In this document: positions 34,709 through 44,254 of the stretch, piece after piece
Layout of the letters: each line of letters opens with the position of its first letter
How positions within the stretch are numbered: position 1 is the first letter of the stretch
Assembly: GCF_020026915.1 (NCBI RefSeq)
Contig: NZ_JAINUY010000005.1
Location: 186,001 to 250,000 of the forward strand
Source: Flavobacterium potami
Lineage (GTDB): Bacteria > Bacteroidota > Bacteroidia > Flavobacteriales > Flavobacteriaceae
DNA length: 64,000 bases
Direction: 5' to 3'
The notes under the pieces: generated by a model
Databases searched by the model: none
Told to the model about the DNA's origin: nothing
Seen by the model: only the letters and a program-made list of their open reading frames with translations
Made by a program: the position numbers and the translations under genes

Positions 34709-35677
34709 ATGTCAATATTAATATACGCAGAATCTGCAGAAGGAAAATTTAAAAAAGTTGCTTTCGAATTAGCTTCTTACGCTAAAAAAGTAGCAGAATC
34801 TTTAGGAACAACTGTTACAGCTTTGACTGTAAACATTAGCGATGTTAGCGAATTAGCTAAATACGGAGTTGATAAAGTTCTAAAAGTAAACAACGATAAA
34901 TTAGCTGGTTTTACTGCAAAAGCTTACGCTGATGTAATCAAACAAGCAGCTCAAAAAGAAGGAACTAAATTAGTTTTACTTTCTTCAACAACAGATAGTA
35001 TTTATCTTTCATCATTAGTAGCGGTTTCTTTAGAAGCTGGTTATGCCTCAAATGTTGTAGGATTACCAGTTAGCACTTCTCCTTTTCAGGTAAAAAGAAA
35101 TGCTTTCTCAAACAAAGCTTTCAACATTACGCAAATCGATACCGATGTAAAAGTTCTTGGACTGGCTAAAAACTCTTACGGAATTTTCGAAAGCGCAGGA
35201 GCTGCTGCTGCCGAAGATTTTAATCCAACAATTGGAGACAATGATTTTGGTGTAAAAGTAGAATCTGTAGAAAAAGTATCTGGAAAAGTTTCAATTGCTG
35301 ACGCAGACATCGTAGTTTCTGGCGGACGTGGATTAAAAGGTCCAGAAAACTGGGGATTAATCGAAAATTTAGCCGAAGTTTTAGGTGCTGCAACGGCATG
35401 TTCTAAACCAGTTTCAGATTTAGGATGGAGACCTCACAGCGAGCACGTTGGACAAACAGGAAAACCAGTTGCGACCAACTTATACATTGCAGTTGGAATC
35501 TCTGGAGCTATTCAGCATATTGCTGGTATCAACTCGTCTAAAGTAAAAGTAGTAATCAATAACGATCCTGAAGCTCCTTTCTTTAAAGTAGCAGATTATG
35601 GAGTTGTTGGTGATGCTTTTGAAATTCTACCACAATTAACAGAGAAACTAAAAGCTTTTAAAGCTCAGCATTCTTAA
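34709..35677 (+). CDS. etfA: Electron transfer flavoprotein, alpha subunit
   Basis: A 322-aa FAD-binding subunit. The C-terminal FAD domain carries SGGRGLKGPENW, SDLGWRPHSEHVGQTGKPV, YIAVGISGAIQH and INNDPEAPFF. It forms a heterodimer with EtfB. It is followed by a strong terminator. Confidence 0.96.
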   Translation: MSILIYAESAEGKFKKVAFELASYAKKVAESLGTTVTALTVNISDVSELAKYGVDKVLKVNNDKLAGFTAKAYADVIKQAAQKEGTKLVLLSSTTDSIYLSSLVAVSLEAGYASNVVGLPVSTSPFQVKRNAFSNKAFNITQIDTDVKVLGLAKNSYGIFESAGAAAAEDFNPTIGDNDFGVKVESVEKVSGKVSIADADIVVSGGRGLKGPENWGLIENLAEVLGAATACSKPVSDLGWRPHSEHVGQTGKPVATNLYIAVGISGAIQHIAGINSSKVKVVINNDPEAPFFKVADYGVVGDAFEILPQLTEKLKAFKAQHS

Positions 35678-35700
35678 TTTAAAATTCTCTCTTAAAATAT

Positions 35701-35750
35701 AGCTGCCTAAAAACAAGATAATCGTATCTTTGTTTTAAGGCAGCTTTTTT
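35701..35750 (+). terminator. Terminator of etfBA
   Basis: A long imperfect stem with outer arms AGCTGCCT and AAGGCAGCT, an ATCG loop, then TTTTTT. Confidence 0.85.
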
Positions 35751-35841
35751 GTTCCATATTTTTTGATTAAAATTGCACCTTTATTTTCCAATCAAAAAAA
35801 GTATTAAAATGCGGTGCTAAGTGCCCGTTTTACAAACATAT

Positions 35842-36465
35842 ATGAGTCTAGTAAAATTATCCATAAAAGGAATTTCATACAGTCAAACTCAAAATGGCGC
35901 TTATGCCTTAATTTTGAATGAAGTCGATGGCGAAAGAAAATTACCAATTGTTATTGGTGCTTTTGAAGCCCAATCAATCGCTATTGCTTTAGAAAAAGAG
36001 ATCAAACCTCCACGTCCTTTAACACATGATTTGTTTAAAAATTTCGCTGAAAGATTTGACATTGTGGTAAAACAAGTTATCATTCATAAACTCGTTGACG
36101 GCGTTTTTTACTCTAGCTTAATTTGCGAAAGAGACAAAATTGAAGAAATTATCGATGCCAGAACTTCTGATGCAATTGCCTTAGCATTACGATTTAACGC
36201 ACCGATTTTTACATACAAAAACATATTAGACAAAGCTGGTATTTATCTAAAATCGAACACAGCAGAAACAGATTCAGGTTCTCAGGAAATTGATGACGTA
36301 CTTTCAAATCCAGAAACTTTCGGACGCGAAGAAGAAAGCAATCAATCCGGTGACGTTTATTCTAAACACAGTTTGCAGGAATTAAATGACTTGTTAGACC
36401 AGGCAGTTTCTCAGGAAGATTATGAGAAAGCAGCAAAAATAAGAGACGAAATCTCAAAAAGATAA
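35842..36465 (+). CDS. Bifunctional nuclease (BFN/DUF151) family protein with UVR motif
   Basis: A 207-aa protein. The N-terminal BFN domain (about 1-135) has LPIVIGAFEAQSIAIAL and ARTSDAIALALRFNAPIF. The C-terminus holds a UvrB/C interaction helix pair (LNDLLDQAVSQEDYEKAAKI). BFN proteins have been reported to cut DNA or RNA in plants, but the bacterial role is unclear. I prefer ATG 35842 to the GTG seven codons upstream. It is a single gene. Confidence 0.82.
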   Translation: MSLVKLSIKGISYSQTQNGAYALILNEVDGERKLPIVIGAFEAQSIAIALEKEIKPPRPLTHDLFKNFAERFDIVVKQVIIHKLVDGVFYSSLICERDKIEEIIDARTSDAIALALRFNAPIFTYKNILDKAGIYLKSNTAETDSGSQEIDDVLSNPETFGREEESNQSGDVYSKHSLQELNDLLDQAVSQEDYEKAAKIRDEISKR

Positions 36466-36470
36466 TTTTA

Positions 36471-36577
36471 CAGCAATAAGCCGTAAGCTTTAGGCTATAA
36501 GCTTAAAGCAGAAATATAAAAAAACAGCTTAAGCATTAGGAAAAGCCTAAAGCTTACAGCCTAAAGCCTAAAGCAAT
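36471..36577. repeat. Word-repeat array AAGCCTAAAGC/TAAGCTTTAGGC
   Basis: Words such as AAGCTTTAGGC on the left and GCCTAAAGC on the right make an inverted arrangement that can fold into a long hairpin, between the BFN gene and thyA. Confidence 0.7.
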
Positions 36578-36578
36578 A

Positions 36579-37430
36579 ATGAAACAATACTTAGATTTAG
36601 TAAAACACGTTTTAGAAAACGGCAATCAAAAAGGAGATCGCACCGGAACTGGAACCAAAAGCGTTTTTGGATACCAAATGCGTTTTGATTTAAGTGAAGG
36701 TTTCCCAATGGTTACAACCAAAAAATTACATTTAAAATCGATCATTTATGAACTGCTTTGGTTTTTAAAAGGCGATACAAATATAAAATACCTTCAAGAA
36801 AACGGAGTTAAAATCTGGGATGAATGGGCAGATTCTAATGGCGATTTAGGTCCAGTATACGGACACCAATGGCGTAATTGGAATAGCGAAGAAATTGATC
36901 AGATTTCTGAATTAATTTCAGAGTTGAAAAAAAACCCAAACAGCCGCAGAATGTTGGTTTCTGCTTGGAATCCTTCTGTTTTACCAGACACAACAAAATC
37001 TTTTGAGGAAAATGTAGCCAATAACAAAGCGGCATTGCCTCCTTGTCATGCCTTTTTTCAATTTTATGTTGCCTCGCCTGATTTAGAAAAAGGAGAGACA
37101 AAAGGAAAACTTTCCTGTCAGCTGTATCAGCGTAGTGCAGATATCTTTTTAGGAGTTCCTTTTAATATTGCTTCTTATGCTTTATTGACAATGATGATTG
37201 CTCAAGTTTGCGATTTGGAGCCAGGTGAATTTATCCACACTTTTGGTGATGCGCACATCTACAACAATCATTTTGAACAATTAGAATTGCAATTGACCCG
37301 CGAACCAAAACCATTACCAAAAATGATTTTAAACCCTGAGATTAAAAACATCTTTGATTTTGATTTCAATGATTTTACTTTAGTTGACTATGATCCGCAT
37401 CCTGCTATTAAAGGAAGTGTCGCTGTATAA
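36579..37430 (+). CDS. thyA: Thymidylate synthase
   Basis: A 283-aa enzyme making dTMP from dUMP with methylene-tetrahydrofolate. RTGTGTKSVFG near the N-terminus, LGPVYGHQWRNW in the middle, the catalytic Cys in ALPPCHAFFQFYV and SCQLYQRSADIFLGVPFNIA are intact. The folate partner DHFR is encoded 0.9 kb downstream. Confidence 0.97.
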   Translation: MKQYLDLVKHVLENGNQKGDRTGTGTKSVFGYQMRFDLSEGFPMVTTKKLHLKSIIYELLWFLKGDTNIKYLQENGVKIWDEWADSNGDLGPVYGHQWRNWNSEEIDQISELISELKKNPNSRRMLVSAWNPSVLPDTTKSFEENVANNKAALPPCHAFFQFYVASPDLEKGETKGKLSCQLYQRSADIFLGVPFNIASYALLTMMIAQVCDLEPGEFIHTFGDAHIYNNHFEQLELQLTREPKPLPKMILNPEIKNIFDFDFNDFTLVDYDPHPAIKGSVAV

Positions 37431-37434
37431 AAAC

Positions 37435-37463
37435 AAAAAATCCGCTAATTAGCGGATTTTTTT
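37435..37463. terminator. Bidirectional terminator of thyA and CBM48 gene
   Basis: Palindrome TCCGCTAATTAGCGGA (37441-37456) flanked by As and Ts, at the junction of converging genes. Confidence 0.85.
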
Positions 37464-37758
37464 ATACTACTAAAACACTGTTTTCGCTTCCTGCGTATTC
37501 ATTCCATTTATAAGAATCAGCCTCTGGATCGTTCACATAAACACCATCAATTAGATACTTGAACTCATAAATAGCATCTTTAACTAAGTCATAAGTAGCT
37601 TTAAAAGTCCCATTTTTCAATTTACTTAAAGATCCTTCTTCAGCATTCCAATTGTTGAAATCTCCAACAACAGCAGCAGAACTTGCTTCTTTAGCATCTA
37701 TTGAAAAAGTAACCTTACATACTGGTTTCGTTTTTACAAATTGTTTCTTTAAAGACAT
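37462..37758 (-). CDS. Stand-alone CBM48/AMPK-type glycogen-binding domain protein
   Basis: A 98-aa protein made of one isoamylase N-terminal-like (CBM48) beta-sandwich. The visible signatures are VVGDFNNWN and YEFKYLIDGVYVNDPEAD. It lacks a catalytic domain and signal peptide. Such small proteins probably bind glycogen or other alpha-glucans inside the cell. Confidence 0.85.
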   Translation of the reverse strand: MSLKKQFVKTKPVCKVTFSIDAKEASSAAVVGDFNNWNAEEGSLSKLKNGTFKATYDLVKDAIYEFKYLIDGVYVNDPEADSYKWNEYAGSENSVLVV

Positions 37759-37998
37759 AACTATTTAGTTTTTAGATTTATACATTCTAAAATTAGTCAA
37801 ATTCAACGAGACCCTCGCTACTCCTCTAGCCGATTTATCATAATACTAAAAACTGTATCTATTTTTAATTATATCTATAATTTATTAGCGTTAAAATTCT
37901 CTATTTCAAATTCGTAAGCCATTTTAAAGCAAATATTCTACGTGCATAATATTGACTTTCAAAAATAAATTTTAACTTTATAATCTCATTTTTATCTT

Positions 37999-38343
37999 AT
38001 GGAAAAAGAAGTGCACGAACAATACGAATATGCCAGAAGACGATTAAGGCAAAAAAAGATTTTATATTTCCATTTTGTACTTTTTCTTCTGGGAAGTTTA
38101 TTTTTATTTATTGCCAATAGATTTTTTGGTTTCGGAGAGGGCACAACTCAAAATTGGTGTATTTGGGGCATCACAATCTGGCTTTTCATTTTCATACTGC
38201 ATTTTATAAAAGTATACATCACAGACCGTTTTATGAACAAGAAATGGGAAAGAGAGCAAATTGACAGATTAGTTGCTTTACAACAAAAGAGAATAACTCA
38301 ACTTGAATCTTCTCTAAACGAAGACAATCAAAACAAAATTTAG
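37999..38343 (+). CDS. 2TM domain-containing protein
   Basis: A 114-aa membrane protein with two hydrophobic helices (about 21-39 and 51-72) preceded by the typical YEYARRRLRQKKILYFHF and followed by a charged, coiled tail. The family is common in Bacteroidota, with unknown function. It is 11 bp upstream of folA, so they are co-transcribed. Confidence 0.82.
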   Translation: MEKEVHEQYEYARRRLRQKKILYFHFVLFLLGSLFLFIANRFFGFGEGTTQNWCIWGITIWLFIFILHFIKVYITDRFMNKKWEREQIDRLVALQQKRITQLESSLNEDNQNKI

Positions 38344-38354
38344 TTTAGCATACC

Positions 38355-38837
38355 ATGATTATAATGATAGCGGCTGCAGCCGAAAACAATGCACTTGGAA
38401 AGAACAACGAACTAGTATGGCATCTGCCAAATGATTTCAAAAGATTTAAATCACTTACTACCGGTCATCATATCATTATGGGAAGAAAAACTTTTGAAAG
38501 TTTTCCGAAACCATTACCCGATCGTGTACACATTGTAATTTCGCGTCAGGAAAACTATAAACCAGAAGGTTGTATTGTTGTTGACAGCATTGAAAAAGCA
38601 ATCGCAATTTGTCCGGAAAATGATGATAATTACATTATTGGCGGAGGTGAAATTTACAATTTAGGACTTCCGTTTACTGATATAATCGAGCTTACCAAAG
38701 TTCATCATACTTTTGAAGCTGATACTTTTTTTCCTAAACTCAATAAAAGTGAATGGGTTTTAGTAGAATCTGAAGAAAATTTTAAAGATGAAAAACATCT
38801 TTATGATTACACTTATGAAACTTACATTAGAAAATAA
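38355..38837 (+). CDS. folA: Dihydrofolate reductase
   Basis: A 160-aa enzyme reducing dihydrofolate to tetrahydrofolate. MIAAAAENNALGKNNELVWHLPND and HHIIMGRKTFES hold substrate and NADPH contacts; YIIGGGEIYN is the second NADPH motif. It serves the thyA cycle encoded just upstream. Confidence 0.95.
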   Translation: MIIMIAAAAENNALGKNNELVWHLPNDFKRFKSLTTGHHIIMGRKTFESFPKPLPDRVHIVISRQENYKPEGCIVVDSIEKAIAICPENDDNYIIGGGEIYNLGLPFTDIIELTKVHHTFEADTFFPKLNKSEWVLVESEENFKDEKHLYDYTYETYIRK

Positions 38838-38840
38838 ATA

Positions 38841-38872
38841 AAAAACATCCTCTTTTCAGAGGATGTTTTTAG
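38841..38872 (+). terminator. Terminator of folA
   Basis: A 12-bp stem AAAAACATCCTC with complement, TTTTCA loop, Ts. Confidence 0.87.
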
Positions 38873-39407
38873 AATGATTGTTATCTTACAACTGACTTGC
38901 TCAAGAATTAGTTTTGTTTAAAAATCACAAATGTTAAAAACATTTGAAATAACTGAATAACATTTAATGTTAATTTGAGACCTACATCTCAAAACGCCTT
39001 TAATAACAAATACCACTAAGATATTAAAGGCAGAAAATTAAAATTTCCAAAAACAAATTTAATCCTAAGAACGTATTTTGCACTTTATAAATAAGTATTT
39101 CCCCCCAAGAACAATACTTTTACAAAACCTTTTCAAGAACAGATAGTTTACTAGCGCAAAAAAGTAATTATCTGCTTCAAGCCATTTTGGTAGTACCAAT
39201 CATTAAAACTTAATCATTTTTACTTTAGCAAAGTTGCCCAAAATAGAGACAATGCACAATACCGCGTTTTAGTGATTTTTCTAAAATACCTAGATTTAGG
39301 GATGCGATTGGAATTCTAAAACAAGTCATTTCAAAACATTTAATTTACTAAGCAAAAAACTCAATTACAGTTAGACTAGATTGTTTATATTTGCCTAAAT
39401 AAAAAAA
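38873..39407. other. 535-bp gap with two perfect hairpins; ubiE promoter at its end
   Basis: No ORF. Inverted repeats TTTGAGA/TCTCAAA (38974-38993) and GCCTTTAATA/TATTAAAGGC (38996-39031) stand next to each other; neither has a T-run. The gap ends with an exact -7 box TATATTTG (39386-39393) placed 14 bp before the ubiE ATG, implying a very short leader. Confidence 0.6.
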
Positions 39408-40139
39408 ATGTCTGAAAAAATAACTCCGTATAAAGACTCTTCATTAGGTAAAAAAGAGCAAGTAACCCAAATGTTTGACACGATTTCTGGGAATTACGAT
39501 AATTTAAATCGCGTAATTTCTTTTGGAATTGATGTAAAATGGCGTAAAAAAGTATTAAAAATAGTCTCAGACAAAAAACCAAAAGTTGTTTTAGATATCG
39601 CAACAGGAACTGGAGATTTAGCTATTTTATTGACTCAGACCAAAGCTGAAAAAATTATCGGACTAGACATTTCTGCTGGAATGCTGGAAGTTGGAAGAAA
39701 AAAAGTGAAAGAAAAGAACCTTTCCAATATTATTGAATTAGTTTTGGGTGATTCTGAAAACATGCCTTTTGAAGACAATTATTTTGATGCAATTACAGTA
39801 GGTTTTGGCGTAAGAAACTTTGAAAATCTTGAAAAAGGTTTCGGTGAAATATTAAGGGTTTTAAAACCAAATGGTGTTTTCGTTATTTTAGAAACTTCTG
39901 TACCTGATAAATTTCCTTATAAACAAGGCTATAATTTTTACAGTAAAAACATTCTTCCGTTAATAGGGAAATTATTTTCAAAGGATAATGACGCATATGG
40001 TTATTTGTCTGAATCTGCTGCTGCTTTTCCTTATGGTGAAGCCTTGAACAATATTTTGAGAAAAACTGGGTTTATAGATGTTGTGGCAATGCCTCAAACT
40101 TTTGGTGTCGCAACAATTTATTCTGCATCTAAAAAATAG
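39408..40139 (+). CDS. ubiE: Demethylmenaquinone methyltransferase (UbiE/MenG)
   Basis: A 243-aa SAM-dependent methyltransferase finishing menaquinone synthesis. VAQ-type start PYKDSSLGKKEQV, SAM motif VLDIATGTGDLAIL (about 64-77), NMPFEDNYFDAITVGFGVRN and LETSVP are family signatures. Bacteroidota use menaquinone, so menG activity is expected. The porT gene starts one base after its stop, an arrangement seen in other Flavobacterium. Confidence 0.95.
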   Translation: MSEKITPYKDSSLGKKEQVTQMFDTISGNYDNLNRVISFGIDVKWRKKVLKIVSDKKPKVVLDIATGTGDLAILLTQTKAEKIIGLDISAGMLEVGRKKVKEKNLSNIIELVLGDSENMPFEDNYFDAITVGFGVRNFENLEKGFGEILRVLKPNGVFVILETSVPDKFPYKQGYNFYSKNILPLIGKLFSKDNDAYGYLSESAAAFPYGEALNNILRKTGFIDVVAMPQTFGVATIYSASKK

Positions 40140-40140
40140 T

Positions 40141-40845
40141 ATGAAAAAAGCTGTAATCTTATTTTTATTAGTCTTAACGACAAAAGGGCATTCGCAATTT
40201 GCTAAAAATATGTTTAGCAAAGACCCTATTATCAACCTTGAAAACTTTCAAAAACAACGTGTGTATTTTGGTTACTATTTAGGTTTTAATAGTTTTGACT
40301 TTAAATTTGATTATAAAATTCAGCAGGATATTCAGGTAAAAAAAACAACTGGATTTAATGTTGGGGTTGTCGCCGATTTGAGATTACAGGAATATATCAG
40401 TCTTCGTTTTGAACCGGGTTTGTACTATACCAAACGTGATTTGTATTTTCCAAATTTCACCTCCGAAAATGATTATTTAAGAGAGGTAAACAGTACTTAC
40501 ATCCATTTTCCTTTGCTTTTGAAGTTTTCTTCCCAGCGTACAGGAAACATCCGCCCTTTCTTGGTTGGCGGCGTGTCTACGACTTTAAATTTATCTAGCA
40601 ACGCTAAATCTCAGGACGATAACTTTCAACAGAAATTTAGGGTAAAACAATGGACTGCCGCTTATGAATTAGGCCTAGGAATTGATATCTTCACAGAATA
40701 TTTTATCTTCTCTCCTTCAGTTAGAGGAATGTTTGGAATTACCGATGAACTGATTCGCGACAATCCTGGACAGGCAAGTGGATGGACAGACAACATCGAT
40801 TCGATGAAATCTAGAGCTATTTTAATAAATTTCACTTTTCATTAA
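40141..40845 (+). CDS. porT: PorT-family outer-membrane protein (type IX secretion/gliding)
   Basis: A 234-aa outer-membrane beta-barrel protein: signal peptide (about 1-19, ending GHSQ), then alternating beta strands with RLQEYISLRFEPGLYYTKRDL and IRPFLVGGVSTTL. PorT (SprT) is needed for type IX secretion in Bacteroidota. Adjacency to ubiE is the known context in Flavobacterium. An open frame begins 63 bp upstream, inside ubiE, but the ATG at 40141 begins the signal peptide. Confidence 0.85.
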   Translation: MKKAVILFLLVLTTKGHSQFAKNMFSKDPIINLENFQKQRVYFGYYLGFNSFDFKFDYKIQQDIQVKKTTGFNVGVVADLRLQEYISLRFEPGLYYTKRDLYFPNFTSENDYLREVNSTYIHFPLLLKFSSQRTGNIRPFLVGGVSTTLNLSSNAKSQDDNFQQKFRVKQWTAAYELGLGIDIFTEYFIFSPSVRGMFGITDELIRDNPGQASGWTDNIDSMKSRAILINFTFH

Positions 40846-40854
40846 AACAAAATC

Positions 40855-41583
40855 TTAACTATTTCGTTTAAATTCACTAAGAATAATTGCTGTTGCAGTA
40901 GCTACATTTAAACTTTCAGTTTTTTGAAGCTCTCCAAATCTGGGAATTGACAGACGAGAAGTTACTGTTTTTTCAATTTCTGCCGAAATTCCGTTGGCTT
41001 CATTACCCATAATAATGATTCCTTCCTCAGGCAGATTAGTTTGATAAATATTTTCTCCGTCCATAAAAGTTCCAAAAACCGGCAGTTTGGTTTGGGCAAG
41101 GAAAAGATTCAGATCAATATAATTGACGTTTACTCTGGAAATAGATCCCATTGTGGCTTGTACTACCTTTGGATTGTAAATATCTACTGTCTCTTTTGTA
41201 CAAATTACCTGTTTAATACCAAACCAATCGCAAAGACGCAAAATGGTACCTAGATTTCCTGGGTCTCTAATATCGTCTAAAGCCAAAATTAGATCAGATT
41301 CGATTATTCTCTTTTCGGCTGGAATTTTGAAAACAGCCAGACAGGAGTTCGGAGTTGACAAAGCACTTATTTTCTTAAGTTCTTGTTCATTAATAAGAGT
41401 ACGTTTTGAAGATTGAACCGCTTCAAAATCATTTAATGTCGTGTATAAATGTTCTAATTCAAAATTGGATTGCAGCAATTCTTGAATTACTTTTACTCCT
41501 TCGGCAAAAAATAATTGATTGGCAAAACGCTGCTTTTTTTGATGTAAACCAGAGATAAGTTTTATTTGGTTTTTACTAACCAT
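40855..41583 (-). CDS. SpoU/TrmH family RNA 2'-O-methyltransferase
   Basis: A 242-aa RNA methyltransferase of the SPOUT class. Substrate-binding N-terminal domain followed by the knot motifs LALDDIRDPGNLGTILR, IIMGNEANGIS and SIPRFGELQKTESLNVATA. It probably methylates ribose in 23S rRNA or tRNA; the exact site is unknown. I chose ATG 41583 (MVSKNQIKLISGL); the frame's further upstream codons would overlap the divergent tamL gene. Confidence 0.87.
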   Translation of the reverse strand: MVSKNQIKLISGLHQKKQRFANQLFFAEGVKVIQELLQSNFELEHLYTTLNDFEAVQSSKRTLINEQELKKISALSTPNSCLAVFKIPAEKRIIESDLILALDDIRDPGNLGTILRLCDWFGIKQVICTKETVDIYNPKVVQATMGSISRVNVNYIDLNLFLAQTKLPVFGTFMDGENIYQTNLPEEGIIIMGNEANGISAEIEKTVTSRLSIPRFGELQKTESLNVATATAIILSEFKRNS

Positions 41584-41592
41584 AAAATAATG

Positions 41593-41600
41593 TACTTTTG
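41593..41600 (+). promoter_or_regulatory. tamL promoter -7 box
   Basis: TACTTTTG, exact TAnnTTTG, in the 37-bp gap between the divergent methyltransferase and tamL genes; a TTTG lies 24 bp upstream. The leader would be about 15 nt. Confidence 0.55.
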
Positions 41601-41620
41601 AATTAAATATTAAAAAACAC

Positions 41621-44194
41621 TTGAAAAATAATTCCACAAAAATAATAGCATTTCTTCTAATTGCAATATTAATTTGCGCTTGTAATGCCGTAAAAAGAGT
41701 TCCCGATGGAAAAAACCTTCTTGTAAAAAATAATATTCTGGTAAATGGAAAGGCTACAAGCGACGAAACAGCTTCCAATCAAATGTATCAAAAACCTAAC
41801 GGTAAATTATTAGGATACAAACTTCGTTTAAATTTGTACAATTTAGCAAATTTAAATCCTGATTCTACTTATCAGGCAAAATTCAAAAACAATCCAGGAA
41901 AATACGAACGTATGTCTAAAATATTCTCTGCGAAGCAAGTAGATCGTCTTGGACAATCGTTTTATTACAAAGGAATTCATGAATTTCTAAAAAGCACTGG
42001 TGAACCTCCTGTTATCATTGATACTGCAAAGACAAAAAAATCGCTATTGCGTTTAAAATATTACTATTTCAACAATGGTTATTTTAATGTTTTAACCAAT
42101 TTTACAATTGATACTGTCGGAATTAAAAGAGCCGCCATTAACTACAATATTACTACTGGTCCAGCATACAAACTAGACACCATTCGAACAGATATAAAAA
42201 CTCCTGCATTAGATTCATTATATAGAACAAATATTGAACCTTCTCTATTGAAATCTGGAAATCAATACAAAACAACAGATTTTGAAGAAGAAAAAAATCG
42301 TATTACAACTTATTTTAGAAATCATGGTGCTTATTATTTCCAACCAACATATGTAACTTTTGATATTGATACAATTGGCAAAAAAGCAAAAGCAGATGTA
42401 ACCTTAAAAATTAGTGACAATACCATTCAAGGAAGAGATTCAAGTCGTACAGAACCTTTTAAACTGTATACAATTAGCGATGTAAACATTTACACCGACT
42501 ATTCTGCTGCAAATGCAAAAAAGAAACCAACAGATAGTACCACTTACAATAATTTTAATCTTTACAGCTATAACAAACTAAAATACAAACCTCGCGCTAT
42601 CACAGACGCGATCTTCATTACCAAAGGAAGTACTTTTGCTGATTTCAGAACGACCTTATCTTCAAGATATCTAAACAACTTAAGGATTTTTAATTATCCT
42701 TCCATTCAGTACGAAGTTGACAAAAGAGACTCTACAGCTCAGTCCCTTATTGCGAATGTATATTTGACACCCAGAAAAAAATATAGTTTTGGGGCAACTC
42801 TTGATTTGACACATTCTAACATTCAGGATTTCGGAATTGGAGCCAGTGTCTCGGAAACTATTCGAAATGTATTTAATCGTGCAGAAACTTTAGAAATTTC
42901 AGCTCGTTTAAACATTGGTTCTTCCAGAGATATGGCCAACCCTAATGATAATTTCTTCAATGTTTCAGAATATGGTTTGGACATGAAACTGAATTTTCCT
43001 AGAATCCTTTTGCCTTTTGGAACAGAAAAAATTATTCCTAAAAGTATGATTCCTTATACTTCTATAACTTCCGGTTTTTCGAAGCAAAGAAATATTGGTC
43101 TAGACAAAGAGAATTTTACCGGTGGTATTTCATACAACTGGACCCCAAAACGTCATAATACTGCAAAATTGGAATTATTGAATGCACAGTTTGTTCGTAA
43201 CTTAAATCCTGGTAATTATTTTAGAGTTTATACTTCTTCTTACAATGATTTGAACAACATTGGAAAAGATTACAATATTGATGGTCAAAACTGGGGAACT
43301 ACACCAGAAGAACAAGCAAACAAAAACTTGGTGATCCCTACAGGAACTACAGGATTTACCAATGAAGTTTTAACAAATGAAACTGCGCTAACACCTGATA
43401 ACCCACAATACAAAGAAGTAGAAAGCATAGAAGAAAGAAGAATTCGTTTGACAGAAAATGACTTTATTTTAGCAACGAGTTATACTTTCACAAAAACAAC
43501 GAAAAAAGATTTGGCTGATAATAATTTTTATCAATTTAGAACAAAAATTGAATCAGCAGGTACTTTACTATCCTTAGTTTCTGAAATTGGAAATCTCCAG
43601 AAAAATTCACGAGGAAATTATGAAATCTTCAACTTGGAATATTCTGAATATATTAAAACTGAATTTGATTATATCAAACACTGGGATTTTGGAAAAGAAA
43701 AAGTTTTGGCTGTGAGAAGTTTCTTCGGAATCGCAATTCCTTTTGGAAACTCCAATTACATTCCGTTTTCACGAAGTTATTATGGTGGAGGTTCAAATGA
43801 CAATCGCGCATGGCAACCTTACGCATTAGGACCAGGGAGTACAAATGCCGTAAACGACTTTAATGAGGCCAATATGAAAATTGCAGCAAGTGCTGAATTT
43901 CGTTTCAAAATTTTCGGAGACGTCAAGGGAGCACTCTTTGCAGATGCCGGAAATATCTGGAATGTGCTCGATAATGTCATCGATCCGAAAGCAAGATTTG
44001 ACAACTTAAACGATTTAGAAGAAATTGCTTTGGGTACAGGATTTGGTTTACGATACGATTTAAGCTTTTTTGTTATTCGTTTAGATTTAGGCTTTAAGAC
44101 CTATAATCCGGCGCATGAGAAGGGAGACAGATGGTTTAAAGAATACAATTTTGGTCATTCGGTTTTAAATTTTGGGATAAATTATCCGTTCTAA
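41621..44194 (+). CDS. tamL: TamL-like Omp85 lipoprotein, TTG start
   Basis: An 857-aa outer-membrane assembly protein of the BamA/TamA superfamily. It begins with a lipoprotein signal (IIAFLLIAILICAC, Cys21 the likely acylated residue), then POTRA-like repeats, and a C-terminal 16-strand-type barrel (FGATLDLTHSNIQDFGIGASV; ends FGHSVLNFGINYPF). Lipid-anchored Omp85 proteins with this plan are the TamL branch of Bacteroidota. Translation appears to start at TTG (41621), because the signal peptide starts there and the next Met is far inside the protein. Confidence 0.85.
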   Translation: MKNNSTKIIAFLLIAILICACNAVKRVPDGKNLLVKNNILVNGKATSDETASNQMYQKPNGKLLGYKLRLNLYNLANLNPDSTYQAKFKNNPGKYERMSKIFSAKQVDRLGQSFYYKGIHEFLKSTGEPPVIIDTAKTKKSLLRLKYYYFNNGYFNVLTNFTIDTVGIKRAAINYNITTGPAYKLDTIRTDIKTPALDSLYRTNIEPSLLKSGNQYKTTDFEEEKNRITTYFRNHGAYYFQPTYVTFDIDTIGKKAKADVTLKISDNTIQGRDSSRTEPFKLYTISDVNIYTDYSAANAKKKPTDSTTYNNFNLYSYNKLKYKPRAITDAIFITKGSTFADFRTTLSSRYLNNLRIFNYPSIQYEVDKRDSTAQSLIANVYLTPRKKYSFGATLDLTHSNIQDFGIGASVSETIRNVFNRAETLEISARLNIGSSRDMANPNDNFFNVSEYGLDMKLNFPRILLPFGTEKIIPKSMIPYTSITSGFSKQRNIGLDKENFTGGISYNWTPKRHNTAKLELLNAQFVRNLNPGNYFRVYTSSYNDLNNIGKDYNIDGQNWGTTPEEQANKNLVIPTGTTGFTNEVLTNETALTPDNPQYKEVESIEERRIRLTENDFILATSYTFTKTTKKDLADNNFYQFRTKIESAGTLLSLVSEIGNLQKNSRGNYEIFNLEYSEYIKTEFDYIKHWDFGKEKVLAVRSFFGIAIPFGNSNYIPFSRSYYGGGSNDNRAWQPYALGPGSTNAVNDFNEANMKIAASAEFRFKIFGDVKGALFADAGNIWNVLDNVIDPKARFDNLNDLEEIALGTGFGLRYDLSFFVIRLDLGFKTYNPAHEKGDRWFKEYNFGHSVLNFGINYPF

Positions 44195-44254
44195 TGCTAA
44201 TTAATTCTTATTTTTGCAACCTAAAAACTAAAAACAACTATAAAAAAAAGTACA

